Positions 45,331 to 55,508 are shown, counted from the stretch's first letter. The stretch is DNA of 64,000 nucleotides from Fischerella sp. JS2 (GCF_032393985.1 NZ_CP135918.1:5023724-5087723); one strand, 5' to 3'. Numbers and translations are program-made. The notes: a model not told the origin generated them from the letters alone.

Positions 45331-47892
45331 ATTGGTATTAGATGTGCGTTCGTCGGTATTTGCAACTGGCGCGATTGGAGAATGGTTGTTTACTGGTGCT
45401 TACAACAGTTCTCGTAATCTGAATGAAGACTGCAACTGTGATAACAGGCTGTTTCGTGCTTTCCAGTTCAACGACCAAAACTATCCTGTCTACGGTGATA
45501 GTTCCAAAACCGAAGTACTCACTCCTTCTATTGATAGCGTCTATGCACGGTTTGAGCGATCGCCTAAAACCACCGGTGCTGAACCCGATTATTTCATGTG
45601 GGGTGACTACACCACCCAAGAATTTGCCCGTTCATCCCAGCAATTTACCTCGGTAACACACCAATTACATGGCTTTAAGGGAAACTACAGTTTGGGAAAT
45701 CTGCAACTGACTGCTTTCTATGGCAATAACGTCGAAGCTTTTCAAAGGGATACCATTGCTCCTGATGGTACGAGTGGTTACTATTTCCTTTCACGCAGAT
45801 TACTAGTTCCGGGTAGTGAAAACATCGCGATTGAGTTGGAAGAACTCAACCGTCCTGGTACTGTGTTGGAACGCAAGCAACTTAATCGCGGTCCTGATTA
45901 CGAGATAGATTATGATCGCGGTACTATCTTATTTCGAGAACCCATTCAACGTACTGATCTAGATGAATCAGGACAGGTTTTAGTCCGGCGTATCGTCGTT
46001 ACCTACCAATACAAAGGTAGTGGTTCCGATAGTAATATTTACGCTGGTCGTCTGCAATACAATTTTGACCGCACCCTCAATAAAGAAAGCTGGATAGGCA
46101 CAACTTACTTACAAGACCAGGGGATGCATGACTTTGAACTCTACGGTGCAGATGCACAGATTGCTTTGGGTTCAACAGGCAAATTGATTGCAGAATATGC
46201 CCATGCCACCAATAGTTCCGATATCTCAGGAAAGGTGAGCGGTTCTGCCTACCGCATTGAAACCGAGGGAGAAATTTTCCCTGGTTTACGAGGACGCACT
46301 TACTACCGTTCCACAGATGTAGGTTTTGCTAACGATGCCACAATTAGCTTTGTCCCCGGTCAAACTCGCTACGGGGCGCAATTAACAGGAAAAATTTCAC
46401 CTACTACTAATTTGCGGTTCCAATACGACCACGAAGATAATTTTGGGACTGCACCCCAACCGCTAGATACTTTTGAGGAGTTATTTGCACCGCGCACACA
46501 AGCAGTTCCTGGGAGCAAAGTTGATAATTCTCTGACGACAATTACTGCGGGGATTCAGCAACGCTTTGGCAAAGCGACTGTGGATGTGGATTGGGTACAT
46601 CGCGATCGAGAAGACCGCATCTCACCAGAAAGTCTAAGCAGTAATTCCGATCAATTGCGATCGCAACTTAAAATCCCGATTACCAAAACCCTCACTTTCC
46701 AAGCCATCAATGAATTTACTCTATCTTCAGAAACAGATGCTGTATATCCAGACCGGACTACATTTGGTTTAAATTGGGCTGTTGTACCTGGTATCAACGT
46801 CAGTCTGGCACAACAGTTTTTCACTCGCGGTCAATATGACGATAACTCGATCACCAGTTTAAGTGTCAATGGTCAACACAAACTTGGTAGAGATACGACT
46901 ATCACTGGTCGTTACACAATTTTGGGTGGGGCGAATGAACTAACTACCCAAGGAGCCATTGGATTAAATAACCGTTGGGCTATTGCCCCTGGCTTAAAAC
47001 TCAATCTTGCTTATGAACACGTCTTTGGCAACTTCTTCGGACGTACTGCCACAGGGCAACAATTTCCCCAGCCTTTTGCTGTTGGTCAAAGTGGCTACTC
47101 CTTGGGCTTTGGTAGCGGCGATAGTTACAGCATTGGTCTGGAATACACTGATAACCCCAAGTTCCAAGCCAGCGCCCGCTTCGAGCATCGTAGTTCTGAT
47201 CGTGGTTCAAACTCAGTAATTACCGCAGGTGCGATAGGGAAAATATCACCAGCACTCACAGCCTTGGTACGTTATCAACAAGCAAATTCTGCCAATCAAA
47301 AACTAACAGGATTGGGAGACACAGCCAACCTGAAAGTTGGTTTAGCCTATCGCGACCCTAAAAACGACAAATTTAACGCCTTGCTGCGTTATGAATATCG
47401 CAAAAATCCTGCCGTGATTCCTGATACTGTCTTGTTGGGCAGTGGTACAGGTTCCGAAGACCATACCTTTGCTGTAGAAGCTATCTACGCCCCCAATTGG
47501 CAATGGGAATTTTACGGTAAGTATGCTCTACGTAATAGTACTTCTTATTTAGCTGAAGATTTAGTTGGAACTAGCACAGTTAACTTAGGGCAATTACGGG
47601 CAACCTATCGCTTGGGATATAGTTGGGATATGGTTGGTGAAGCTCGGTTGATTAGTCAAAATGATTACACAGAAACAGGCTTTGTCGTTGAAGCAGGTTA
47701 CTACCTTACGCCTAACTTACGCTTGTCTGCTGGTTATGCCTTTGGTAAAGTCGATGACCGTGATTTTTCGGGAAGCCGTTCCCCAGGGGGACTTTATCTC
47801 GGTTTAACGGTGAAGTTGAACGAATTATTTGATGGATTTGGGTTGCACAAAGTTGCTACCCGACAACAGGAATCTGCAAGCAGTGTTAAACC

Positions 47893-47961
47893 ATGAACCA
47901 ATTTGTCAAGAAAATTTTGCGCCTACCTCTGCGTTTTAATATTGTTGGAATTAAACAATGA
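47893..47961 (+). CDS. Possible 22-codon coupling frame between barrel gene and last DUF11 gene
   Basis: MNQFVKKILRLPLRFNIVGI-KQ. Its ATG overlaps the stop of the barrel gene (ATGA at 47893) and its stop overlaps the next ATG (ATGA at 47958). Two such overlaps in a row suggest a translation relay. The sequence also resembles the start of the first DUF11 protein (HFVKKTPRLYRS), so it may instead be the remains of an N-terminus. Confidence 0.35.
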   Translation: MNQFVKKILRLPLRFNIVGIKQ

Positions 47962-48031
47962 AATATTTATTTAAGTACCTGCGGGAATTGCATCTATCCC
48001 AAAGCAAGGCGTTGCTGAATAAAGGTATGTT

Positions 48032-48379
48032 TTAGGCAGGTAAGGGAACAGAACGATATTTGAGGTAGTGCAATAACAATCGAACAGAGTATCTCAGCAT
48101 TTCCTCGGTTTTGGAATAACATAAAGTTTTACGATGAAGACGAGCCAAATAATGTCTAAGCCTTGTGTTTTCATTTTCGACTCGTGTCATGTAGGTCTTA
48201 CTCACAATTTGGTCACCATCAGGAACAAAACAAGGGTAAACAGGGTATCCATCTGTGACGTAAAAATAACTCTGCCAACACTGGACAATGTTCCATAACT
48301 GTTGGAAAGTAGTCGAACTACGATCACCTAAAACCCAAGCAAGAATACCTTGAGTAAAGTGATTTACCGCCGTCCACAA
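48032..48379 (-). CDS. insB: IS1 InsB-like catalytic part
   Basis: 115 residues in the -1 frame relative to InsA, beginning WTAVNHFTQGILAWVLGDRS. Carries IS1-type catalytic blocks (YFYVTDGYPVYPCFVPDGDQ and RVENENTRLRHYLARLHRKT). Expressed as an InsA-InsB fusion by frameshift on the A8 tract. Confidence 0.88.
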   Translation of the reverse strand: MWTAVNHFTQGILAWVLGDRSSTTFQQLWNIVQCWQSYFYVTDGYPVYPCFVPDGDQIVSKTYMTRVENENTRLRHYLARLHRKTLCYSKTEEMLRYSVRLLLHYLKYRSVPLPA

Positions 48380-48723
48380 CCAGATTTTATTTTTTTTGAA
48401 CCAATAAATGTTTCTAATTCATCTAGTTCTCCCACCTGCGGAATTTCCTTTGAATTTGGTGTATCCGCCAATTGTGTACCCACTCGTTTAACCCAATGAA
48501 TAATGGTAGTATGATGAACGTTTTTCACCCTTTCAATTCCACGAAATCCCATACCATTGACGTACATTTTTAGGCATTCTTGTTTGATTTCATCCGAGTA
48601 GCCCCTGGGTGGTTTATAGACATCAATGAATTGACGACCACAATCACAGCAAATGTGATTCTGTTTACCTCTTTTCTTTCCATTCTTACGGTTATGACAA
48701 GATCCACAGCGTGGACATTCCAT
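48364..48723 (-). CDS. insA: IS1 InsA-like protein
   Basis: 119 residues. N-terminal zinc-finger (CPRCGSCHNRKNGKKRGKQN then HICCDCGRQF) and HTH (GFRGIERVKNVHHTTIIHWV). In IS1 it binds the ends and represses; the full transposase needs a -1 frameshift on an A run. Here eight A (minus strand, 48390-48397) lie in the overlap with InsB. Confidence 0.9.
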   Translation of the reverse strand: MECPRCGSCHNRKNGKKRGKQNHICCDCGRQFIDVYKPPRGYSDEIKQECLKMYVNGMGFRGIERVKNVHHTTIIHWVKRVGTQLADTPNSKEIPQVGELDELETFIGSKKIKSGCGRR

Positions 48724-51700
48724 GATTAATTGACCTCAATTCATACCGCTATTATGCAACGCCCAAAGCAAAATTATTCAAAAAACCCCCCTGCAAACAC
48801 TTAAACAGTCCCCACTAATTTTGTCTTGCTTGTCTTTTGGGTTTGCCTTTGTCGGCATTCCATTGAGTGCAGGTAAAGCTCATGCTGCGGTCGCAGTTAA
48901 TAAAGAATTCAACCCCATATCTATTTCTGTTAATCAAACTTCAACCCTAACAATACAACTATTTAATTCCAACTTTTCGGCGGCAACCAACACTAGCATC
49001 ACCGATAACTTACCATCTGGACTTGTGATTGCTAACCCAGCGATGATGAGCAATACCTGTGGTGGTACGGTGACAGCTAACCCTGGTGGTACTAGTATTC
49101 AACTCTCCGGTGGTACGATTCCAGCAGCAACAAGTGGTACTCCTGGTAATTGCCAAATCACTTTGAAGGTGATTGCATCTACTCCCAATACCTACGTCAA
49201 CACAATTGTGGCAAATACCGTTACCTCTTCTCAAGGCACCAACCCACTAGCAGCTAATGCTACTCTCACTGTCTCCTCTGGTATACCAATCACAGGTTCT
49301 AAATCCTTTTCTCCTAGCACTGTTCACGGTAATGGTTCACCCACTACAATGACCATTACCTTAAACAACTCAAATGCTTTCCCCCTAACTAACACAGGCT
49401 TCACTGATAACTTGCCAGCTGGTTTGAAAGTAGCAACAACTCCTTCAGCCTCAACAACCTGTGGTAGTGGCACTGTGACTGCCGTTGCTGGATCGAATAC
49501 AGTTAGTCTGAGTGGTGGAACCATCCCGGCTAGTAGTTCATGTACTGTTACCGTTAAATTAGAAGCCAGTAATCCCAATGATTTCCAAGACGGCAACGTT
49601 AAAAATACAATTGTTGCAAACAATGCCATTACAACAGAAGGAATTACTAATACTAGCCCGATTGAAGGTTCTGTGAAGGTGCAAACAGGAGCCGAAGTCA
49701 ACAAAGCCTTTTCTCCTAGTAATGTCCAAACAGGTGAGACATCTGTACTCACTTTGACCCTACATAACTTCAATAGTACGCCAATTACCTCAGCTAATAT
49801 TACTGATACGATGCCTTCAGGGCTGACAGTAACTGGATTGGTTAACAATACCTGTGGTGGCACAGTAATATTTACTGCCACTCAAGTCCAACTCTCAGGT
49901 GGTACAGTTCCTGCTGCACCTTCAGGTAGTGGTTCTGGTTCCTGTCAGATCCAGGTAAATGTGACTGCGAATACAAGCGGCAGCTACAAAAACGATATAC
50001 CAGCTGGCAACTTGAATGGGGTAAATTACCCTGCAACGAATGCCACTTTAACAGTTAGCCAGGCTACGCCTGTTTCTTTGAGCAAAAGCTTCTCACCAAG
50101 TACGAGTGTACAGGGAGGACAAAGCACTCTCACAATTACCCTCTCCAATACGGCAAATAGCCAAGCTACCATCACATCTTTCACCGACGACTTGAAAACA
50201 ATGGGTTCGGGGTTCACCGTTGCTTCTAGTCCTGCGGCTAGCACCACCTGTAGTGGTGGTACGGTGAATGCCACAGCAGGCAGCACAGTTATTACTATGA
50301 ATAGTGGCACAATTCCTGCCAAAAGCTCATGTACAATTACCGTACCTGTACAAGTTGCCATCAATGCCCCTATAAATAAACGCAAAAATACGATCGCGAT
50401 TAATGGTTTACAGACAAATTTGGGCAATAATACTGCGATCGCAACTGCGGAACTAGATGTGAAGTCTGCTTTAAGCCTCAGCAAATCATTTTCTCCAGGA
50501 ACTGTTCCGGTGGGAGGTGTCACTCGTTTGACTATCACTGTCGCCCGTAACAGTGGCGCACCCGCATTCACAGGTATCAACCTAACTGATAATTTACCTA
50601 CTGGACACAAAATTAGCTCTACACCCAACCTGACAAATTCTTGCAATGGCACACTCAGCGCCTCTACTAACAGCACGCAGATTACCTTAAGCGGCGGTAC
50701 ATTGCCCACAGTCGGAAGTTGCAGTATTAGTGTTAATGTGCAAGTACCCAATACAACTGGCTCTGATGAAAATATTATTCCCAAAAATTCTGTAATTACA
50801 GACCAAGGTGCAACTAATACAAGTGATGCCAAGGCAACAGTGACTAGGATTAATAGTTTCGTGACTTTAAACAAATCTTTCTCACCCACAAGCATCAACT
50901 ATGGTGGTACATCGACGCTAAATATTTTGATTCTGAATAACAATGCCAATGCCATCAAATTGACAGGTGTTGCATTAATAGACGAATTTCCAACGGGCAT
51001 GAAAATTGCCAGTTCACCTAATGCCACTTTTACAGGTTCTGGTTGTAGCGGTGGTACTATAGTAGCCAATCCTGGTAGCAATCAAGTTTCTCTGAGTAAT
51101 GCCACCATAAATGTTGGGGCTCAATGTACGCTCACAGTAAAAGTTACATCAGATTTTGTCGGTAATCTTACGAACGAATTACCAAATAACTTGGTGACTT
51201 CTAACGAGAGTGTGACCAACAACAATAAGCCATCAGCAACACTGACTCTGTTGGGTACAGCCGATATCGAAGTAGTCAAAAAAGATGATGGAGTCTCTTC
51301 TGTCGCACCAGGAGCAACAACCACCTACACGATTATAGTGCGAAACAATGGCCCTGATAATGTCGCTGGCATCTATGTCGCTGATCTAGTTCCTCCTGGT
51401 TTGACATTTACTAACTGGTCTTGTAATGCTACTAATGGTTCTAGCTGCGATCAGTCATCAGGTACGGGTGAGCTGAATATCACAGTTAGCTTGCTTAAAA
51501 ATGGTACTGCAACTTTAACGGTTGATGCCCAAGTTGCTCTTAACGCCAGTGGTACAATTACCAATACTGCTACAGTTACAACTCCACCGACTGTCAGCGA
51601 TCCAAACAACGATAATAATAGTGCTTCAGACACTAACAACGTTGCCGCTACTGCAAATAATCCAAACGTAATTTTAGTCAAAAGAATTACAGCCATTAAT

Positions 51701-52276
51701 CACAGCATGGCTACTAACAGCGGTGATGAATTAGATAAATATAAAGATGACCCCAGTAGTCCCTATGATGATAACAATCTCGATACTCCCACACCCGATC
51801 CTAAGGACACAGATAAATGGCCTAATCCCAATACATTTCTAATTGGTGGGATCAACGGTGGTAAGATTCATCCTGGAGATGAGGTAGAATACACGATTTA
51901 CTATCTCTCAACTGGAGATAATCAAGCCAAGAACGTAGTGGTGTGTGATCGCATCCCCAGTAACGTTACTTTCTTACCCACTGCCTTTAATAGTTTCACC
52001 CCTAAAAACAACATCGGTTTACAAAACACTGACCGAGGAATTATCTGGCTATATAACGGTAATACCGAATCTCTCACTAATATCAAAGATGGAGATGTCG
52101 CGCAGTATTTCCCACCTGGAGAACATCCAACAGATGTTTATCCTACTGTTGACTGTGGTGGTGAAAATACAAATGGTGCAATTGTGGTGAATTTAGGTGA
52201 TTTACCCAAGGCCACTGCTTCTGGAATGCCCACCAACTCCTACGGTTTTATTCGTTTCCAAGGACGGGTGAAATAA

Positions 52277-52698
52277 TAATCCATAAGAACAAAGCGATCG
52301 CACTGCCCACCTCAGTTAGTAAAAAAGTAAATTAAGACCTCCGGCAGCGTTGGGTGTTCCCTATTTTCCACTGAGGTAACATATCATAAACTCTCACACC
52401 CTTATACCCTTACACCCTAAAAGCTGTATTTTTTGGGCAAAGCGTAAAAAACCTACACATGTAAGTCTACCCCTGTATCCCCTGTGTTTCTTAAGAGTGT
52501 TATATCAAAGGTATACTTCCAAAGTTATGTATATTTTTTAATTATTCTTCATTAAGATACAGCTATTTTTTATCTTGATTCTGACTTTTGTCTAGCTAAT
52601 AAGATAATAAAATAAGCCGCAAGAAACTAGCCACTAATAACAGTTATAAATAATATTGACTTAGTAAATAGAAAAGTATGTCAATAATTTAAACAGTT
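52277..52698. other. Gene-free stretch after the DUF11 set
   Basis: Contains ACACCCTTATACCCTTACAC repeats (52396-52420). AT-rich toward the next gene. No clear terminator hairpin found. Confidence 0.4.
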
Positions 52699-52950
52699 AT
52701 GATGTTAAATCCGAAGCATGAACAAATTTTGCTGTACCTAACTCAAGCTCTAGCTGAATATGAAGTAATTCCAGCAAATTTTGGTTGGCATATTCACAAA
52801 GGAGATAAATATTGTGGACATCTTGAGTATCAAGAAAAAAAAGGATGGCAAGGCAGCGCTTTAAAGCGTCTTCCGTCTCAATTAGTAGCAGAACTTAAGA
52901 AGTTCAGTCAATTGGGTTTTTTGTATACTAATCTTAGTTCTGCTGCTTAG
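52699..52950 (+). CDS. Hypothetical small protein (83 aa)
   Basis: Soluble, Lys rich. A first helix (HEQILLYLTQALAEYEVIPA) leads to NFGWHIHKGDKYCGHLEYQE, then a second helix (LPSQLVAELKKFSQLGFLYT). I do not recognise the family. ATG 52702 is an equally possible start. Stands alone between repeat-rich gaps. Confidence 0.6.
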   Translation: MMLNPKHEQILLYLTQALAEYEVIPANFGWHIHKGDKYCGHLEYQEKKGWQGSALKRLPSQLVAELKKFSQLGFLYTNLSSAA

Positions 52951-53474
52951 AGGATATCTCTTGAAATTAAATTTTATTCAGAATCACCGATGTTCGACCT
53001 GCACAGCTAAACAAATAAAAGTCAGTACGCTTTGATTTTCTGTTTAGTCTGTACAGGCGGACTTTCGTTAACATAAATATTTCTGGGTGGGAAGGGACTA
53101 ATTAAATTTTCTCTACTTGTATGAAACTACTCCCCTCAATCCCCCGTTCCCGGGGGGAAGATTTAGTTCCCTCACCGTTTACGCTTAGGGTTAGGGTGGG
53201 GTAAAAAATATTTGTGCAAGAGGTCTTGAATACAAATAAAAATGCCCCAGTGTTCCTGAGGCAAACTTAAGTAGCTGCTTAAAGAGAGGTTTTGCTCCTA
53301 TAAATATATAGAGTATAAAATCAACTAGTTTAAACAGCAGCTATCTAAAGAGATAGTTTAGATAAATAATTTTTTGTCGTTGAGAATTTTATTACTTAAC
53401 TTTGTAAATGATGATATTTTTGAAATAAATAACTTCAATAGACCAGTATCCAGAACGACTATAGATACAACCGA
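52951..53474. repeat. Gene-free stretch with a decayed MITE copy
   Basis: 53117-53226 resembles the TAGACCTCTTGCAT family in its right half: CAATCCCCCGTTCCCGGGGG, TTAGGGTTAGGGTGGGGTAA and the end GTGCAAGAGGTCT. The left end is lost. No gene is visible in the rest. Confidence 0.5.
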
Positions 53475-53607
53475 TACCAATTCAAAAAAATATTTAAGGG
53501 CGGGCAGATAACTCAATCCCCTTAACGGCATCTTAATCGCTCTCGCTTAGGGTTGGGGAGGGATTTTCATAATTATTCATGTGTTGCATTCTTTTTTCAA
53601 ACTGGTA
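53475..53607. repeat. 133-bp MITE with IS630-type ends
   Basis: The left end TACCAATTCAAAAAAATATT matches the right end of the resident IS630 read inward. The right end, read inward, TACCAGTTTGAAAAAAGAAT then GCAACA matches its left end (TACCAATTTGAAAAAAGAAT then GCGACA). The interior is CTCAATCCCCTTAACGGC and TTAGGGTTGGGGAGGG text with no transposase. TA follows the right end; the left flank is GA, so one side of the target duplication is lost or changed. Confidence 0.75.
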
Positions 53608-53941
53608 TAATCACAAATTAATGACTAGAATTTATCACAAAAAATATATTTATTGCTACCAATATTTCCTGTAACAAATTAATTTTGTATATATCAACAC
53701 TTAATTGTTTAACATGTTTTATATCTTTAGTTAGATTGGACTGAACTGTTAATTCTAAGATAATTGGAATTGAGGTAAAGTCAAACTTATTATCAATTGA
53801 TAATTGGTGTCCAAAGTGATGAATGAGGGGTTAAGTCTAAAACAGACTCTTTCTCCTCTATTTTTAGAATTAATGTTAGTATGAAATTATTAGTAAATAA
53901 ATTTAAATACTAAATATTTATTAATAATTTTTCCTAAAAAT
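53608..53941. other. AT-rich gene-free stretch
   Basis: No gene, repeat or hairpin recognised between the MITE and the next gene. Promoter of the stress-type gene expected here. Confidence 0.4.
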
Positions 53942-54232
53942 ATGAGTAATAAAAGTTTTCAAAACGCTATTGGAGTATTCTCCAAGCTTGAGAAAGCTGA
54001 GCAAGCACTTAATGAATTAAAAGCTTCTGGCTTGTCAATAGAAAAAGTATCTATCATCGCCAAAGATGTAGATCAAGGTCAACAAGTTGGTATTGTGCAA
54101 ACGAGCGATCGCATCGGTAATCAAAATGTAGATATAACCGGAGCAGTTAGAGTGTTTGGTTACTTGCAGAGATCAATGTCCATGTCTGCCTATGAATGGC
54201 TTGGTAAAATCCACTCACACCTGCTACACTGA
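53942..54232 (+). CDS. Shortened general-stress (YflT/GSP-17M-like) protein, possibly decayed
   Basis: The N-terminus AIGVFSKLEKAEQALNELKA, SGLSIEKVSIIAKDVD matches the first domain of cyanobacterial heat/stress-induced proteins that normally go on with a long Gly/Ala-rich membrane-like stretch and a C-terminal repeat. Here the similarity ends at about NQNVDITGA and an unrelated tail (VRVFGYLQRSMSMSAYEWLG) runs to a stop at residue 97. Most likely an internal deletion or frameshift. An imperfect hairpin (GACGCA / TGCGTC) follows at about 54260-54288. Confidence 0.6.
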   Translation: MSNKSFQNAIGVFSKLEKAEQALNELKASGLSIEKVSIIAKDVDQGQQVGIVQTSDRIGNQNVDITGAVRVFGYLQRSMSMSAYEWLGKIHSHLLH

Positions 54233-54352
54233 CAAAAAACAGCAAAATACTTAAGGGTTGCCCGACGCAACATGAGTTCGTGCGTCAGGCGAAAAACATA
54301 AGTTGGCTCGTGATGATAAACCATAAACTATCAACGACTGCTATTGAGTATT

Positions 54353-55273
54353 TTAGTTATTACCAGAAGTCCGAACAATATACTGATTAGCAGGTGAATC
54401 TTTAAGAAGTGGTTCCATTCTTCCCTGAGAAACCAATGTTTGATGGATTAAAGCCGCAATTTCTGCACGGCTAGCAGGCTGGTTAGGGTTGAGTTGTCTT
54501 ACATTTGGATAGTTCACCACTATATTTTGTTTGGTGGCTGCGGCGACATCAGGAATAGCATTTTGCGGGATACTGCTGGCATCTGTGTAATAGTCATTGA
54601 CAATAGCTGAGGCAGAACGTTGGGGTTGTGTAGCTTTTTGAGGTGTCTTTGTTCCAGGAGCAGTTGCAGCAGGAGGTACAGCCTCGGCTCTAGGAATTAT
54701 TAGAGGCTGCATTAGGGAAGTAATCGCGATTGGAACAAATACTGGTTTTCTCCTTGCTCGTTGTTGTGTAGTTGGTTGAGTAGTTGCAGAAACTGCCACT
54801 GGCGTATCAGAAGTTAAATCTAGACCTTTGTTCAAAGCAGTTATTGCTTCAACTTTGGTAACAGGTTGATTTGGTCGAAAATTACCATTAGGGTAGGCAG
54901 ACATAAAGCCTTGTTGATATGCTGACTCAATCGGACGTTCTGCCCAGTATTGTTCAGAAACATCTTTGAATGCAGAGCCACTTTCTATCTGTCGCACTGG
55001 CGGTTGGTTAAAAGCTTGACGAATAATTGCAGCTAATTCATCACGCTGTACTGCTTGCTCTGGTCGAAATGTGCCATCAGGATATCCTGCCACTATGTTC
55101 CTTTGTGCCAAGCGTTGAATAAATGGTTGCGCCCAGTAATTAGGTGGCACATCAGGGAAGGTAGTTTGTGTAGGAGTTTGAGCATGACTTAGTAAGGGTA
55201 TAGCTGCATTTACAGCCAAACATAAAGTGGGTAAAGATACAGCTACTGAGAATAATCGAAGAGAGCTAGTCAT
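54353..55273 (-). CDS. Secreted protein with SLH domains
   Basis: 306 residues. Signal peptide at 1-30 (MTSSLRLFSVAVSLPTLCLA, cleavage near SHAQ). S-layer-homology modules: about 38-90 (FPDVPPNYWAQPFIQRLAQR, DGTFRPEQAVQRDELAAIIR), about 98-155 (KDVSEQYWAERPIESAYQQG, NGNFRPNQPVTKVEAITALN) and a degenerate one at about 230-290 (PNQPASRAEIAALIHQTLVS). A Pro/Ala/Thr-rich linker separates the second and third. SLH domains bind cell-wall polymers, so it is probably anchored at the periplasmic wall. Lies beside the surface-protein set. Confidence 0.9.
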   Translation of the reverse strand: MTSSLRLFSVAVSLPTLCLAVNAAIPLLSHAQTPTQTTFPDVPPNYWAQPFIQRLAQRNIVAGYPDGTFRPEQAVQRDELAAIIRQAFNQPPVRQIESGSAFKDVSEQYWAERPIESAYQQGFMSAYPNGNFRPNQPVTKVEAITALNKGLDLTSDTPVAVSATTQPTTQQRARRKPVFVPIAITSLMQPLIIPRAEAVPPAATAPGTKTPQKATQPQRSASAIVNDYYTDASSIPQNAIPDVAAATKQNIVVNYPNVRQLNPNQPASRAEIAALIHQTLVSQGRMEPLLKDSPANQYIVRTSGNN

Positions 55274-55508
55274 GAGGATACCTCCTAATGATCATACTTA
55301 TTTACTAATAGTATTTTCGGAATTTCATTTCTGAATCTACCTATTGGTATTAAACTGATTTTCCTAGATGCTTATAGGACTTACGCAAAATCTCTCTGAA
55401 AGCCTCTTTCTTCGTGTTCTTTGTGTCCTTTGTGGGTGGTTCGTTATACCAATTTGAAAAAAGAATGCGACAGATGGTAAAAATAGACAGAAGTAGCATT
55501 CAGGGTAT

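Larger units (their letters stand above)
44193..45338 (+). mobile_element. IS630-family insertion sequence, copy 1 (1146 bp)
   Basis: Terminal repeats: left TACCAATTTGAAAAAAGAAT then GCGACAGA; right, read inward, ATACCAATTCAAAAAATGTT then TGCGACAGA. Flanked by TA at 44191-44192 and 45339-45340, the target duplication of this family. Same length as the copy at 55447-56592, whose encoded proteins are identical. It disrupts the beta-barrel gene. Confidence 0.95.
43041..47896 (+). pseudogene. Ig-like plus outer-membrane beta-barrel protein, split by an IS630 element
   Basis: Removing 44193-45340 (the IS plus one TA) joins caa-tta to gat-gtg in frame, giving about 1235 residues. Around 30-50 is a hydrophobic signal segment (MGAIAGAASLALYPVVAKAE). 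About 150-230 and 235-345 are Ig/invasin-like domains (RVELRVNGDLVDPSLVGRTE, PADGRSTATIKGELRDENGN). From the junction on is a long C-terminal beta-barrel with many alternating strands (RGPDYEIDYDRGTILFREPI, QLRATYRLGYSWDMVGEARL). As it stands, the first part ends inside the IS after 405 codons and the barrel has no signal peptide, so the gene should be inactive. The N-terminus contains AGGAGGC direct repeats in frame. Confidence 0.88.
48008..48763 (-). mobile_element. IS1-family insertion sequence (756 bp)
   Basis: Ends GGCGTTGCTGAATAAAGGTA and (inward) GGCGTTGCATAATAGCGGTA are imperfect inverted repeats. Flanked by an 8-bp duplication CAAAGCAA (48000-48007 and 48764-48771). Two overlapping frames of IS1 type on the minus strand. 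Only copy in the window. Confidence 0.92.
47958..52276 (+). pseudogene. Large secreted DUF11-type repeat protein, signal peptide split by an IS1 element
   Basis: Removing 48008-48771 (the IS plus one 8-bp duplication) restores MKYLFKYLRELHLSQSK-IIQKTPLQTLKQSPLILSCL and on to GFAFVGIPLSAGKAHAAVAV, a signal peptide in frame with the rest, about 1184 residues. The mature part has about six repeats of the form KSFSP....G..S.LTITL.N.N....T...FTD.LP.GL.V (DUF11/DUF7933-like). One canonical DUF11 domain follows (ADIEVVKKDDGVSSVAPGAT), then a C-terminal domain. The C-terminus is FIRFQGRVK, with the shared end motif. Without its start the protein could be made only from internal starts such as TTG 48821 and with a shortened signal peptide. 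Confidence 0.88.

Noticed and set aside
49324-51696. Several long minus-strand frames opposite the DUF11 repeats
   Set aside because: Val/Leu-rich products are the expected antisense reading of Thr/Asn/Gly-rich repeats, and no ribosome sites support them.
51945-52190. Frame overlapping the end of the last DUF11 gene
   Set aside because: Composition and translation look like an out-of-frame shadow of a Thr/Asn-rich gene; the main frame is clearly coding.
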